Shown in pieces: positions 40,155 through 48,021 of a stretch of DNA of 64,000 nucleotides. Made by a program: the position numbers and the translations under genes. Every line of letters starts with the position of its first letter. Positions within the stretch are counted from its first letter, which is position 1. This DNA comes from Bacillota bacterium (GTDB lineage Bacteria; Bacillota; Clostridia; Christensenellales; Aristaeellaceae): the NCBI GenBank assembly GCA_023444095.1, contig JAEZRP010000036.1, forward strand, positions 124,001 through 188,000, read 5' to 3'. The notes under the pieces were generated by a model. That model was not told the origin of the DNA. It worked only from the letters and a program-made list of their open reading frames with translations, and searched no databases.

Positions 40155-41027
40155 ATGAAGAAGAAAACAACCGGCCGGTTCGCGGCGCTCAATAAATACC
40201 TGTTTCGGAACAGGCGCGCCATGACCGGGCTCGCGATCATCCTGTTTTTCGGCCTGATCGCGCTCTTTGCCCCCCAAATCGCCCCCTGCAACCCCAGAAG
40301 CATCGAATTCATGCCCTGGACAAAGCCAAACGCGCAGCACATCCTGGGCGTCGACGCCTACGGGCGCGACATCTTCTCAAATCTCGTATACGGGACGCGC
40401 GTGACGATCACGGTCGGCGTTCTCGCGGGCGTCATCACCGCCGCCATCGGGACCATCGTCGGGCTCGTCGCGGGCTATAAGGGCGGAATGGTGGGCGAGG
40501 TGCTCATGCGCGTCGTGGACGTGTTTCTCACGATTCCGATGCTCGCGTTCATGATCGTGATCGCGTCTCTTCTCGACAGCATGACGAGCAGGCACACGAT
40601 CCTTATCATCGGGCTCTTCAGCTGGATGTGGATGGCGCGCTCGGTCAGGTCCCAGACGCTTTCCGAAAAGCGGCGCGACTACATCGACGCGGCGCGCGCG
40701 CTCGGCATGGGCAACATGGAGATCATGTTCCGGGAGCTTTTGCCCAACATCGTGCCCGTCATTACCGCCAACGCCGTCATGGTCATCACCGCGGCCATGC
40801 TCACCGAGGCGTCGATGAGCTTCCTCGGCATCGGCGACCCGACGTCGACCAGCTGGGGCAAGATGCTATCCATCGCCTACGACAACGCCGCTATCGTCAG
40901 GAAGGCCTGGTACTGGATTTTGCCGCCCGGCTTCTGCATCGCGACGCTCGGCTACGCGTTCATGCTGATCGGCAACTCCTTCCTCGACCTGTATGCCAAC
41001 GACCGCGGCGGTGCGGTGGAACTGTGA
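40155..41027 (+). CDS. ABC importer permease, OppC/DppC type, system 2
   Basis: A 290-residue permease: RRAMTGLAIILFFGLIALFAP, the OppC signature ILGVDAYGRDIFSNLVYGTRV, EAA loop RDYIDAARALGMGNMEIMFRE and the C-terminal PPGFCIATLGYAFMLIG. GGAGG precedes the ATG. Confidence 0.9.
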   Translation: MKKKTTGRFAALNKYLFRNRRAMTGLAIILFFGLIALFAPQIAPCNPRSIEFMPWTKPNAQHILGVDAYGRDIFSNLVYGTRVTITVGVLAGVITAAIGTIVGLVAGYKGGMVGEVLMRVVDVFLTIPMLAFMIVIASLLDSMTSRHTILIIGLFSWMWMARSVRSQTLSEKRRDYIDAARALGMGNMEIMFRELLPNIVPVITANAVMVITAAMLTEASMSFLGIGDPTSTSWGKMLSIAYDNAAIVRKAWYWILPPGFCIATLGYAFMLIGNSFLDLYANDRGGAVEL

Positions 41028-41037
41028 GGTGCGCTCG

Positions 41038-42009
41038 ATGAACGAAGTCCTGCTTTCGGTCAGAAATCTTTCGGTCGAGTATAAGGCGGAGCGCGGCCGC
41101 GTGCATGCCGTGTCGGGGGTGTCCTTCGACATTCACAGGGGCGAGTTCTTCGGCCTCGCGGGGGAGTCCGGCTGCGGAAAGAGCACAATCGCCTTCGCGC
41201 TGATGCGGCTTCTCAAGGGCAACGCGCGGATATCCGGCGGCGAGGTGAATTTCAAGGGAAAGAATGTGCTCCTGTTCGGCAAGGAGGAGCTGCGCCTGTT
41301 CCGCTGGGATCGGACGAGCATGGTCCTCCAGAGCGCCATGAACAACCTGAACCCCGTCGTGACCATTGGCTCCCAGCTGGCCGACGCAATCCTCGCGCAC
41401 CAGAGTATCTCCGCCGAAAAAGCCGTTGAGCGCGCAAAGGAGCTGATGCGGCTGGTGAACATCTCAGAAACCCGCATCAAGAGCTATCCCCACGAGCTTT
41501 CGGGCGGCATGCGCCAAAGGGTCGTGATCGCCATGGCACTCGCGCTGAGGCCGGATCTCATCATCTTCGACGAGCCGACGACCGCCCTCGACGTGGTCGT
41601 CCAGTATAACATCATCCGCCGGATTACCGACCTCAAGGCGTCCATGGGTTTTTCGATCCTGTTTATCACGCACGATCTGCCCCTGATGCTTGAAATCTGC
41701 GACAGAATCGGTATCATGTATGCAGGGCGCATGGCCGAGCTCGCGCCTTGCTCGGTCCTGAAAAAGGGCGGCGCGCACCCCTACGCGGAGGGCCTTTTGC
41801 GCGCATTCCCGTCGCTCATCGGCCCGAAGGTGCGCCTGAAGGGCATCCCCGGCTCCGTGCCCGACCTCATCACGCCTCCGCCGGGCTGCCTGTTCTACGA
41901 CCGGTGCGAGCGGCGCGGGGAGATCTGCAGATCGATCGTGCCGGACTTTGATCCCGTCGGAGAGCTACACTTCTGCGCCTGCCACTATCCGCGAAAGGAG
42001 GTCGTCTGA
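41038..42009 (+). CDS. ABC importer ATPase, OppD/DppD type, system 2
   Basis: A 323-residue ATPase: Walker A GESGCGKST, Q-loop MVLQSAMNN, signature LSGGMRQR, Walker B LIIFDEPTTALD, H-loop ITHD, and C-terminal PPGCLFYDRCERRGEIC. Start ATG at 41038 preceded by GAGGTG, 10 nt after the permease stop. Confidence 0.92.
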   Translation: MNEVLLSVRNLSVEYKAERGRVHAVSGVSFDIHRGEFFGLAGESGCGKSTIAFALMRLLKGNARISGGEVNFKGKNVLLFGKEELRLFRWDRTSMVLQSAMNNLNPVVTIGSQLADAILAHQSISAEKAVERAKELMRLVNISETRIKSYPHELSGGMRQRVVIAMALALRPDLIIFDEPTTALDVVVQYNIIRRITDLKASMGFSILFITHDLPLMLEICDRIGIMYAGRMAELAPCSVLKKGGAHPYAEGLLRAFPSLIGPKVRLKGIPGSVPDLITPPPGCLFYDRCERRGEICRSIVPDFDPVGELHFCACHYPRKEVV

Positions 42010-42011
42010 AG

Positions 42012-43010
42012 ATGGCGAAGGTCGAATTTATCGACGTCAAAAAGCACTTCCACCATTCGGGCATCGTCCAAAAGAAGTATCTGCGCGCGGTGAACGGCGT
42101 GTCCTTCCGGATCGAGGAGGGAAAGACGCTCGCGGTGGTGGGGGAGTCCGGCTGCGGAAAGACCACGCTCGCGCGCATGCTCATGAAGCTCCACGACCCC
42201 ACGAGCGGAAAAATTCTGGTTGACGGCCGCGACATCTCCGGCCATTTGGGGCTTCGCGTGGCCAAGAGATTCCGAAGCGGCATCCAGATGATCTTTCAGG
42301 ACCCGTTCGCGTCCCTCAACCCCTCGCATACAGTCCTCTCCATCGTGGGCCGCGCGATCACGCTCCACAAGGGGCGCGCAAAGCCGGACGAGGTGCGCGG
42401 AAGGGTGGCGGAGCTCATGACCCTCGTCGGGCTCACCCCGCCCGAGGACTTCATGAACAAGTACCCCGGCCAGCTCTCGGGCGGCCAGCGCCAGAGGATC
42501 GTCATCGCCCGCGCGCTCGCGGTCGACCCGGCGATCCTCGTGGCGGACGAGCCGACCTCCATGCTCGACGTGTCGATTGGCGTCGACATCATGAACCTTC
42601 TGATCGACCTGCGGGAAAAAAAGAAGCTCACCATGATGTACATCACCCACAACCTCGCCTCGGCGCGCTACCTCGCGGACGACATGGTCGTCATGTACGC
42701 CGGAAACGCCGTGGAGTACGGGGACATCGATGAGATCATCGCGCGGCCCTTCCACCCCTACACGGTGCTGCTTCTCAACAGCACGCCGGAGCCCTTCCGC
42801 GAAAAGCGCGCCGAGATCCACGCCGGGGAGGATTTGCCCGACATGCTCGCCGAGCAGCGCGGCTGCCTGTTTCAGAACCGCTGTCCCATGAAGACGGAGC
42901 GCTGCGTGCGGGAGATTCCCGGGGACTACATGGTCGAGGGGCGCCGCGTGAAGTGTTTCCTGTACGAAGGCGGCGCAGCGGAGCCGATCGACGCGGGCAT
43001 CTATGCCTGA
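42012..43010 (+). CDS. ABC importer ATPase, OppF/DppF type, system 2
   Basis: A 332-residue ATPase: Walker A GESGCGKTT, signature LSGGQRQR, Walker B ILVADEPTSMLDVS, H-loop ITHN (Asn where Asp is usual), C-terminal RGCLFQNRCPMKTERC. It is followed 9 nt later by a sulfatase gene, so import and desulfation are transcriptionally linked. Confidence 0.92.
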   Translation: MAKVEFIDVKKHFHHSGIVQKKYLRAVNGVSFRIEEGKTLAVVGESGCGKTTLARMLMKLHDPTSGKILVDGRDISGHLGLRVAKRFRSGIQMIFQDPFASLNPSHTVLSIVGRAITLHKGRAKPDEVRGRVAELMTLVGLTPPEDFMNKYPGQLSGGQRQRIVIARALAVDPAILVADEPTSMLDVSIGVDIMNLLIDLREKKKLTMMYITHNLASARYLADDMVVMYAGNAVEYGDIDEIIARPFHPYTVLLLNSTPEPFREKRAEIHAGEDLPDMLAEQRGCLFQNRCPMKTERCVREIPGDYMVEGRRVKCFLYEGGAAEPIDAGIYA

Positions 43011-43019
43011 GGAGGAACC

Positions 43020-44345
43020 ATGAAAAAACCGAACGTGATCTTTATCATGACGGACGACCAGGGCTACGGCGACCTCTCCTGCATGGGAGCGACGGACTTT
43101 GTCACGCCGAACATCGATGCGCTTTCGAAGAGCGGCGCGCGGTTTTCGTCCATGTACGCGAATTCTCCGGTTTGCTCGCCCTCGCGCGCGGCGCTCCTCA
43201 CGGGCAGGTACCCCGGAAACGCGGGCGTGCGCGCCATTCTAGCGGGCCACAGGCGCGCCAGCGGGCTTACCCCCGCCGTGCCGACCGTCGCTGCGGCGCT
43301 CAAGGCCGAGGGCTATCGAACCGCCCTCTCCGGCAAGTGGCACTTGGGCCTCAGATCCGAATGCCGCCCGAACGCCAACGGCTTCGACCGGTTTTCGGGC
43401 TTCCTCGCGGGCTGCATCGACTACTATTCCCACATCTTCTACTGGGGCATGGCGGACGGCCGCACCGACCCGACCCACGACCTGTGGGAGAACGAATGCG
43501 AGGTCTACGCGAACGGCGAGTATATGACCGAGCGAATCACCCGAAAGGCCGTGGAGTTCATCCGCGAAAGGAAGGACGAGCCCTTCTTCCTCTACGTCGC
43601 CTACAACGCCCCGCATTACCCCATGCACGCGCCCGAGAAATACATGGACCGCTTCGCCCACCTCCCGTGGGACAGGCGCGTCATGGCGGCGATGATCTCA
43701 GCGGTGGACGACGGCGTGGGCGATATCCGGGATGAGCTGATCCGGCAGGGGATTTTGGAGGACACCATCGTCTATTACCAGTCCGACAACGGCCCTTCGC
43801 GCGAGACGCGCAACTGGCTCGATGGGACGGAGGATCCCTACTACGGCGGCACGGCGGGCAAATTCACCGGCCACAAATTCAGCCTGTTCGAGGGCGGCAT
43901 CCGCGTGCCCGCCATGATCTCCTGGCCGGCGCGCATCCCCGCGAATCAGGTGATCGACGCGCCCTGCGCCGCGATGGACATGCTTCCAACGGTTCTCGAG
44001 GCCGTGGGCGGCAAGCTGCCCGGGCTCGACGGCGTGAGTCTCCTGCCCCTCCTGACAGAGGGGACGCCCCTCCCGGCGCGCGACATTTACTGGGAGATGG
44101 ACGGCCAGACCGCCATCCGGCGCGGGGACATGAAGCTCGTTCTGAACGGGCGGCTGGTGGAGGGAGAAGAGCCACGCGCGGACGTTTTCCTCTCAAACCT
44201 GGCGAGTGATCCCGGCGAACGGAACAACCTCGCGGACGAAATGCCGGACCTGACAGCGGATATGAAGAAAGCCGCGCTTTTCTGGCGCGAAGCTCTCGAA
44301 AAAAACTGGGACGCGAAGTTCGCCCGCAACGATTCGCTCACATAG
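43020..44345 (+). CDS. Type I sulfatase (cytoplasmic)
   Basis: A 441-residue arylsulfatase-superfamily enzyme that removes sulfate esters. The N-terminal metal site reads MTDDQGYGD and the active-site motif is C52-S-P-S-R56 followed by ALLTGRYP; the Cys must be converted to formylglycine, in anaerobes by anSME, which is not in this window. SGKWHLG, QSDNGPS and a C-terminal DPGERNNLA are also conserved. No signal peptide, so it works inside the cell on imported substrate. GAGGAACC precedes the ATG, and it closes the second importer operon. Confidence 0.93.
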   Translation: MKKPNVIFIMTDDQGYGDLSCMGATDFVTPNIDALSKSGARFSSMYANSPVCSPSRAALLTGRYPGNAGVRAILAGHRRASGLTPAVPTVAAALKAEGYRTALSGKWHLGLRSECRPNANGFDRFSGFLAGCIDYYSHIFYWGMADGRTDPTHDLWENECEVYANGEYMTERITRKAVEFIRERKDEPFFLYVAYNAPHYPMHAPEKYMDRFAHLPWDRRVMAAMISAVDDGVGDIRDELIRQGILEDTIVYYQSDNGPSRETRNWLDGTEDPYYGGTAGKFTGHKFSLFEGGIRVPAMISWPARIPANQVIDAPCAAMDMLPTVLEAVGGKLPGLDGVSLLPLLTEGTPLPARDIYWEMDGQTAIRRGDMKLVLNGRLVEGEEPRADVFLSNLASDPGERNNLADEMPDLTADMKKAALFWREALEKNWDAKFARNDSLT

Positions 44346-44366
44346 TCGTATAAGTGAGGCGAGACG

Positions 44367-44395
44367 TTGTAATTCCCTTCTCGCCATGGTATCAT
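44367..44395 (+). promoter_or_regulatory. Promoter of the acetyltransferase/sulfatase pair
   Basis: TTGTAA (44367-44372), 17 bp, TATCAT (44390-44395), 34 bp before the ATG at 44430. Confidence 0.6.
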
Positions 44396-44429
44396 GAGGC
44401 GAAATTTACACGGCGAGGGGTGAGTTGAT

Positions 44430-45314
44430 ATGCCTGACATATTGGTGACGTTGGAGCGGGATTTAACGTTACATGTTGCCGAAGCGGTTTTTCCCAAGGA
44501 GTACGCCTTGATCCACATCACGGAAAACTGCCGCCATCTGTGGGAAAGGTTCATGGATGAATGTTTCGGCGGCTATCAAGCGGGTTCGTTTCGCTATGTC
44601 TACGTGAACAATCATTTTTATGAGGAAAACCGGGTTTTTATCCTGTTGAATGAACGGAACGAGCCGGTCGGCACGGGCAATTCATGGCAGACCCCGGAAA
44701 ACGATGGATACATCAGCTGGATCGGCGTGGCGCCAGCCTATCGCGGAAGATCCCTCGGTTCCCATCTCACAAACCATTGCCTCCGTGACATGAAAAGGCG
44801 CGGACTCACGACCGCCATGATTCACACAGAAAAGGACAATTACCCGGCCTTAAGAACGTACCTGAAATGTGGATTCGTTCCGTTACCGAGATGTGAGGAG
44901 GATGTCGCGCACTGGGCAGAGATCAGCGAGCGCCTTCAGATGCCCGCTTTGGCCCGTGCCCGGACGATCCGCCCGGACGGGCACATCCCGCATCCGCCGC
45001 GCCCTTGGCCATATCAACTGGCCCGCGAAAAAGAGGCGAGCGGAAACGGCGATTTGTTTGTTCACGGAATATGGAACAGGTTTAATATGTATGAAGTCGA
45101 TCAGTCGGAATACGTCAAACTTCAAAAACTCATTTCGGGTGATGAAGCTGCGCTCAAGTGGTTGAACGAACGGAAGGAAGACGAAAACGGAAAGGTCTAT
45201 ATTGACTCTGATGTAAATCCGCAGGCGGTTTTATTGACGAATGGAAAAGAAACTTACCGGTTTGGATCAAGCAAGGACGGTTGCTTCGAAGACGGGCTGG
45301 TTTTGTTTGAATAG
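44430..45314 (+). CDS. GNAT family acetyltransferase
   Basis: A 294-residue protein. The GNAT core is at residues about 60-155: VGTGNSWQTPENDGYISWIG, the acetyl-CoA loop VAPAYRGRSLGSHL, then NYPALRTYLKCGFVPL. The C-terminal 130 residues, rich in Pro, Trp and Asn, match nothing I recognise. Its bases are noticeably more AT-rich than those of both neighbouring sulfatase genes, which hints at separate acquisition. GAGGGGTGAG precedes the ATG. Its stop overlaps the ribosome binding site of the next sulfatase gene, so the two are coupled; acetylation of an amino sugar is one idea only. Confidence 0.8.
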   Translation: MPDILVTLERDLTLHVAEAVFPKEYALIHITENCRHLWERFMDECFGGYQAGSFRYVYVNNHFYEENRVFILLNERNEPVGTGNSWQTPENDGYISWIGVAPAYRGRSLGSHLTNHCLRDMKRRGLTTAMIHTEKDNYPALRTYLKCGFVPLPRCEEDVAHWAEISERLQMPALARARTIRPDGHIPHPPRPWPYQLAREKEASGNGDLFVHGIWNRFNMYEVDQSEYVKLQKLISGDEAALKWLNERKEDENGKVYIDSDVNPQAVLLTNGKETYRFGSSKDGCFEDGLVLFE

Positions 45315-45324
45315 GAGGCAACAT

Positions 45325-46776
45325 ATGCGCGCGGTCATGGTGATGTACGATTCCCTGAATGCCCGGATGCTCTCGCCCTACGCGGCGGATGCGGCGCTCA
45401 CGCCCAACTTCGACCGGCTTGCCGCGCATTCGGCGCGGTTCAATACCTGCTATGCGGGAAGCCTTCCGTGCATGCCCGCGCGGCGGGAACTGCACACGGG
45501 CAGGTACAACTTCCTGCACCGCTCGTGGGGGCCCATCGAGCCGTTCGACGACTCCATGCCCGAGATCCTGAAAATGAAAGGCGTCCACTCCCACCTGGTC
45601 AGCGACCACACCCACTACTGGGAGGACGGTGGCGCGACCTACCACACCCGCTACTCGACGTGGGAGAACTTCCGCGGCCAGGAGGGCGACCCGTGGAAGG
45701 GCGTCGCGGGGAAGGTGGAGGAGCCCGACAACCTCATCCGGTTCGGGGGTTACCGCAAAAAGCTCTACCTTCAGGACATCGTCAACCGCGCGCACATGCC
45801 CACCGAAGACAAGCACCCCCAGACGCAGGTGTTCGACGCGGGTCTCGACTTCATGAAGACGAATGCGGCCGAGCAGAACTGGTTTCTCCAGATCGAAACA
45901 TTCGACCCGCACGAGCCGTTCTTCTCCTATGAGAAGTACAAGGCGCTCTATCCCGACGACTACGACGGCCCACGCTTCGATTGGCCGGACTACGCGCCCG
46001 TGACCCAGTCGGAGAAGGAGATCGCCCATGCCCGGCGGGAGTACAAGGCGCTCGTCTCCATGTGCGACCGGAACCTTGGCCGCGTGCTCGACTTCTTCGA
46101 CCAGAACGATATGTGGAAGGACACCATGCTCGTCGTATGCACCGACCACGGCTACATGCTGGGCGAGCACGGCTTCTGGGCGAAGAACTACATGCCGCCC
46201 TATGACGAGGTGGTGAGGACGCCTCTTTTCATTTGGGACCCCCGCTCCGGCGCGGTTGGCACGCGCTCTGCACTCGTCCAGACCATCGACCTGCCCGCGA
46301 CGATCCTCTCGCTGTTCGGCGTCCCGCTCCCGAAGGACATGCTGGGACAAGACCTTGAACGGACGATCGCGGACGACAGCCCCGTACGCGAGGCGGCGCT
46401 CTTCGGCTGGCATTCCCAGCACGTGTGCGTGACGGACGGACGCTACGTCTACATGCGCGCGGGCCGCGCGGATGTGGAGACCTACGAGTACACGCTCATG
46501 CCGACGCACATGGCCTGGCGCTTCCGGATCAAGGAGCTGCAAAACGCGTCGCTCGCGGAGCCGTTCCCGTTTACCAAGGGCTGCCCGGTGCTCAAGATCC
46601 CCACGCCGGGCGGCGGCACAAACTATCCGAGCATGCTATTTGACACGAAGACCGACCCCGGCGAGCGGAACCCCTTGGATGACCCCGCGCTTGAGGCGCG
46701 GATGGCCGGCCTCATGGCCGCCCTCATGCGCGAGAACGACGCGCCAAGGGAGCAGTTCGCGCGGCTCGGCCTCTGA
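45325..46776 (+). CDS. Type I sulfatase (cytoplasmic), second copy
   Basis: A 483-residue sulfatase only distantly related to the one at 43020. The active-site motif is C49-M-P-A-R53 followed by RELHTGRYNF, so the formylglycine Cys is present. Other conserved parts are VMYDSLNARMLSPY at the metal site, VVCTDHGYMLGEHGFW, and C-terminal KTDPGERNPL. No signal peptide. Its TAGGAGG site overlaps the acetyltransferase stop. It probably removes a different sulfate from the same imported material. Confidence 0.9.
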   Translation: MRAVMVMYDSLNARMLSPYAADAALTPNFDRLAAHSARFNTCYAGSLPCMPARRELHTGRYNFLHRSWGPIEPFDDSMPEILKMKGVHSHLVSDHTHYWEDGGATYHTRYSTWENFRGQEGDPWKGVAGKVEEPDNLIRFGGYRKKLYLQDIVNRAHMPTEDKHPQTQVFDAGLDFMKTNAAEQNWFLQIETFDPHEPFFSYEKYKALYPDDYDGPRFDWPDYAPVTQSEKEIAHARREYKALVSMCDRNLGRVLDFFDQNDMWKDTMLVVCTDHGYMLGEHGFWAKNYMPPYDEVVRTPLFIWDPRSGAVGTRSALVQTIDLPATILSLFGVPLPKDMLGQDLERTIADDSPVREAALFGWHSQHVCVTDGRYVYMRAGRADVETYEYTLMPTHMAWRFRIKELQNASLAEPFPFTKGCPVLKIPTPGGGTNYPSMLFDTKTDPGERNPLDDPALEARMAGLMAALMRENDAPREQFARLGL

Positions 46777-46935
46777 AGCGAGTTCCTTGCGAAACCATGT
46801 CTTTCAAACAATCGAACGGAACGTCTCCTGAAGGGCGTGGCGAAGACGGCGCGATTGACAGATCGTCGCACGAAAAGACAGGATTCTTCGTTCCGCGCGC
46901 GGTATGCTGGTGATATGTCAGAAGGAGGGATTGGC

Positions 46936-48021
46936 ATGCCTGAGCTTACTTTCATGAGGTGCGTGCAGGAGGGAACGAACCGGGAGATCGGATTCGCGCG
47001 CGGCCGCTTTTTGAGGGAGGACAGGGCCTTTCTTGATGGGATTCACAAGTACATAGGGGAAACGCCGCCCATGACGGATGGGGAGATGACCGCGCGCGAG
47101 GAGATGCTGGAGGCGTGCCCCGGGCTGTGGGAGGAATATCTCGGGCTGTCGGACGGGCTCGGCATCGCGCCGAACGAGAACCTGTTTTTATGGATGGTGG
47201 CCGCGCCGCGCGCGGGCGCGTGCTCGCAGATCGCGGTCATGCCCGAAAAGTCCGCGAACGGGCATCTGCTCGTCGCGCGCAGCTACGAATACAGCCTCGA
47301 CGATGAGATGATCTACTCCGTCGCGCGCGTACCGGGCGCGTACCGCCACGCCGGGTTCTCCCTGTTCCAGGCGGGCCGCTTCGACGGCCTGAACGAGAAG
47401 GGGCTCGCGGTCACGATGTCGAGCTGCGAGGTCGTGAAGTCCTCCGAGGGAGATGCGGGCCTCAATTTTGCGGCGCCCATCCGCACGCTGCTCGACCGCT
47501 GCGCGAACGTGGACGAGGCGCTTCGCCGCCTCGCGCCCATGTCCGTGCGCGGGAACTTCCAGATGATGCTCGCCGACGCAGGCGAAGCGGCGGTTGTGGA
47601 GTTCGGACCCGGCATCCGCGCCGTTCGGCGTCCCCAAAACGGGTACCTCGCGGCGTTCAACCACTACCAGTCGCGCGAAATATCGGCCCTGCTCCCGGAA
47701 AGGCGCTTCTTCTCGTCCGCGCGGCAGGCGGCGGTCGAGGCGTTCATGGCCGCGCGCGAAAGGGTCTCGGCGGACGATCTCAAGTCACTTTTAACCGAGG
47801 CGGTGCCGCGCGGACTCTCGTGCGCTGCCTACTCGAACGGTTTTGGCACGCTCCACTCCATGCTGTTCGACTTGACCGAATGCCGGCTCTTCTGCGCGAT
47901 GGGCGCGCCGCGCGCGGACGCGTGGTTCGAGGCCGATCTGAACGAAGCGCCAAAAATGGAGCGCGTCCCCGTTGCGTACGAGGACGTGCCCGCGCCCGAT
48001 TCCTTCTGGACAGTCACCTGA
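46936..48021 (+). CDS. C45-type autoproteolytic acyltransferase/hydrolase (Ntn fold)
   Basis: A 361-residue protein of the acyl-CoA:6-aminopenicillanate acyltransferase/C45 family. Candidate nucleophile is C96 in AGACSQIAV; the precursor would self-cleave before it, giving a 95-residue alpha chain. Further family-like segments are HLLVARSYEYSLDDE, GLNEKGLAVTMSS and an Asn/His stretch AFNHYQ. Relatives cleave or form amide bonds; the substrate is unknown. The ATG at 46936 has GAAGGAGG 7 nt upstream. Its 3' end overlaps the convergent helicase gene by 8 bp. Confidence 0.75.
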   Translation: MPELTFMRCVQEGTNREIGFARGRFLREDRAFLDGIHKYIGETPPMTDGEMTAREEMLEACPGLWEEYLGLSDGLGIAPNENLFLWMVAAPRAGACSQIAVMPEKSANGHLLVARSYEYSLDDEMIYSVARVPGAYRHAGFSLFQAGRFDGLNEKGLAVTMSSCEVVKSSEGDAGLNFAAPIRTLLDRCANVDEALRRLAPMSVRGNFQMMLADAGEAAVVEFGPGIRAVRRPQNGYLAAFNHYQSREISALLPERRFFSSARQAAVEAFMAARERVSADDLKSLLTEAVPRGLSCAAYSNGFGTLHSMLFDLTECRLFCAMGAPRADAWFEADLNEAPKMERVPVAYEDVPAPDSFWTVT

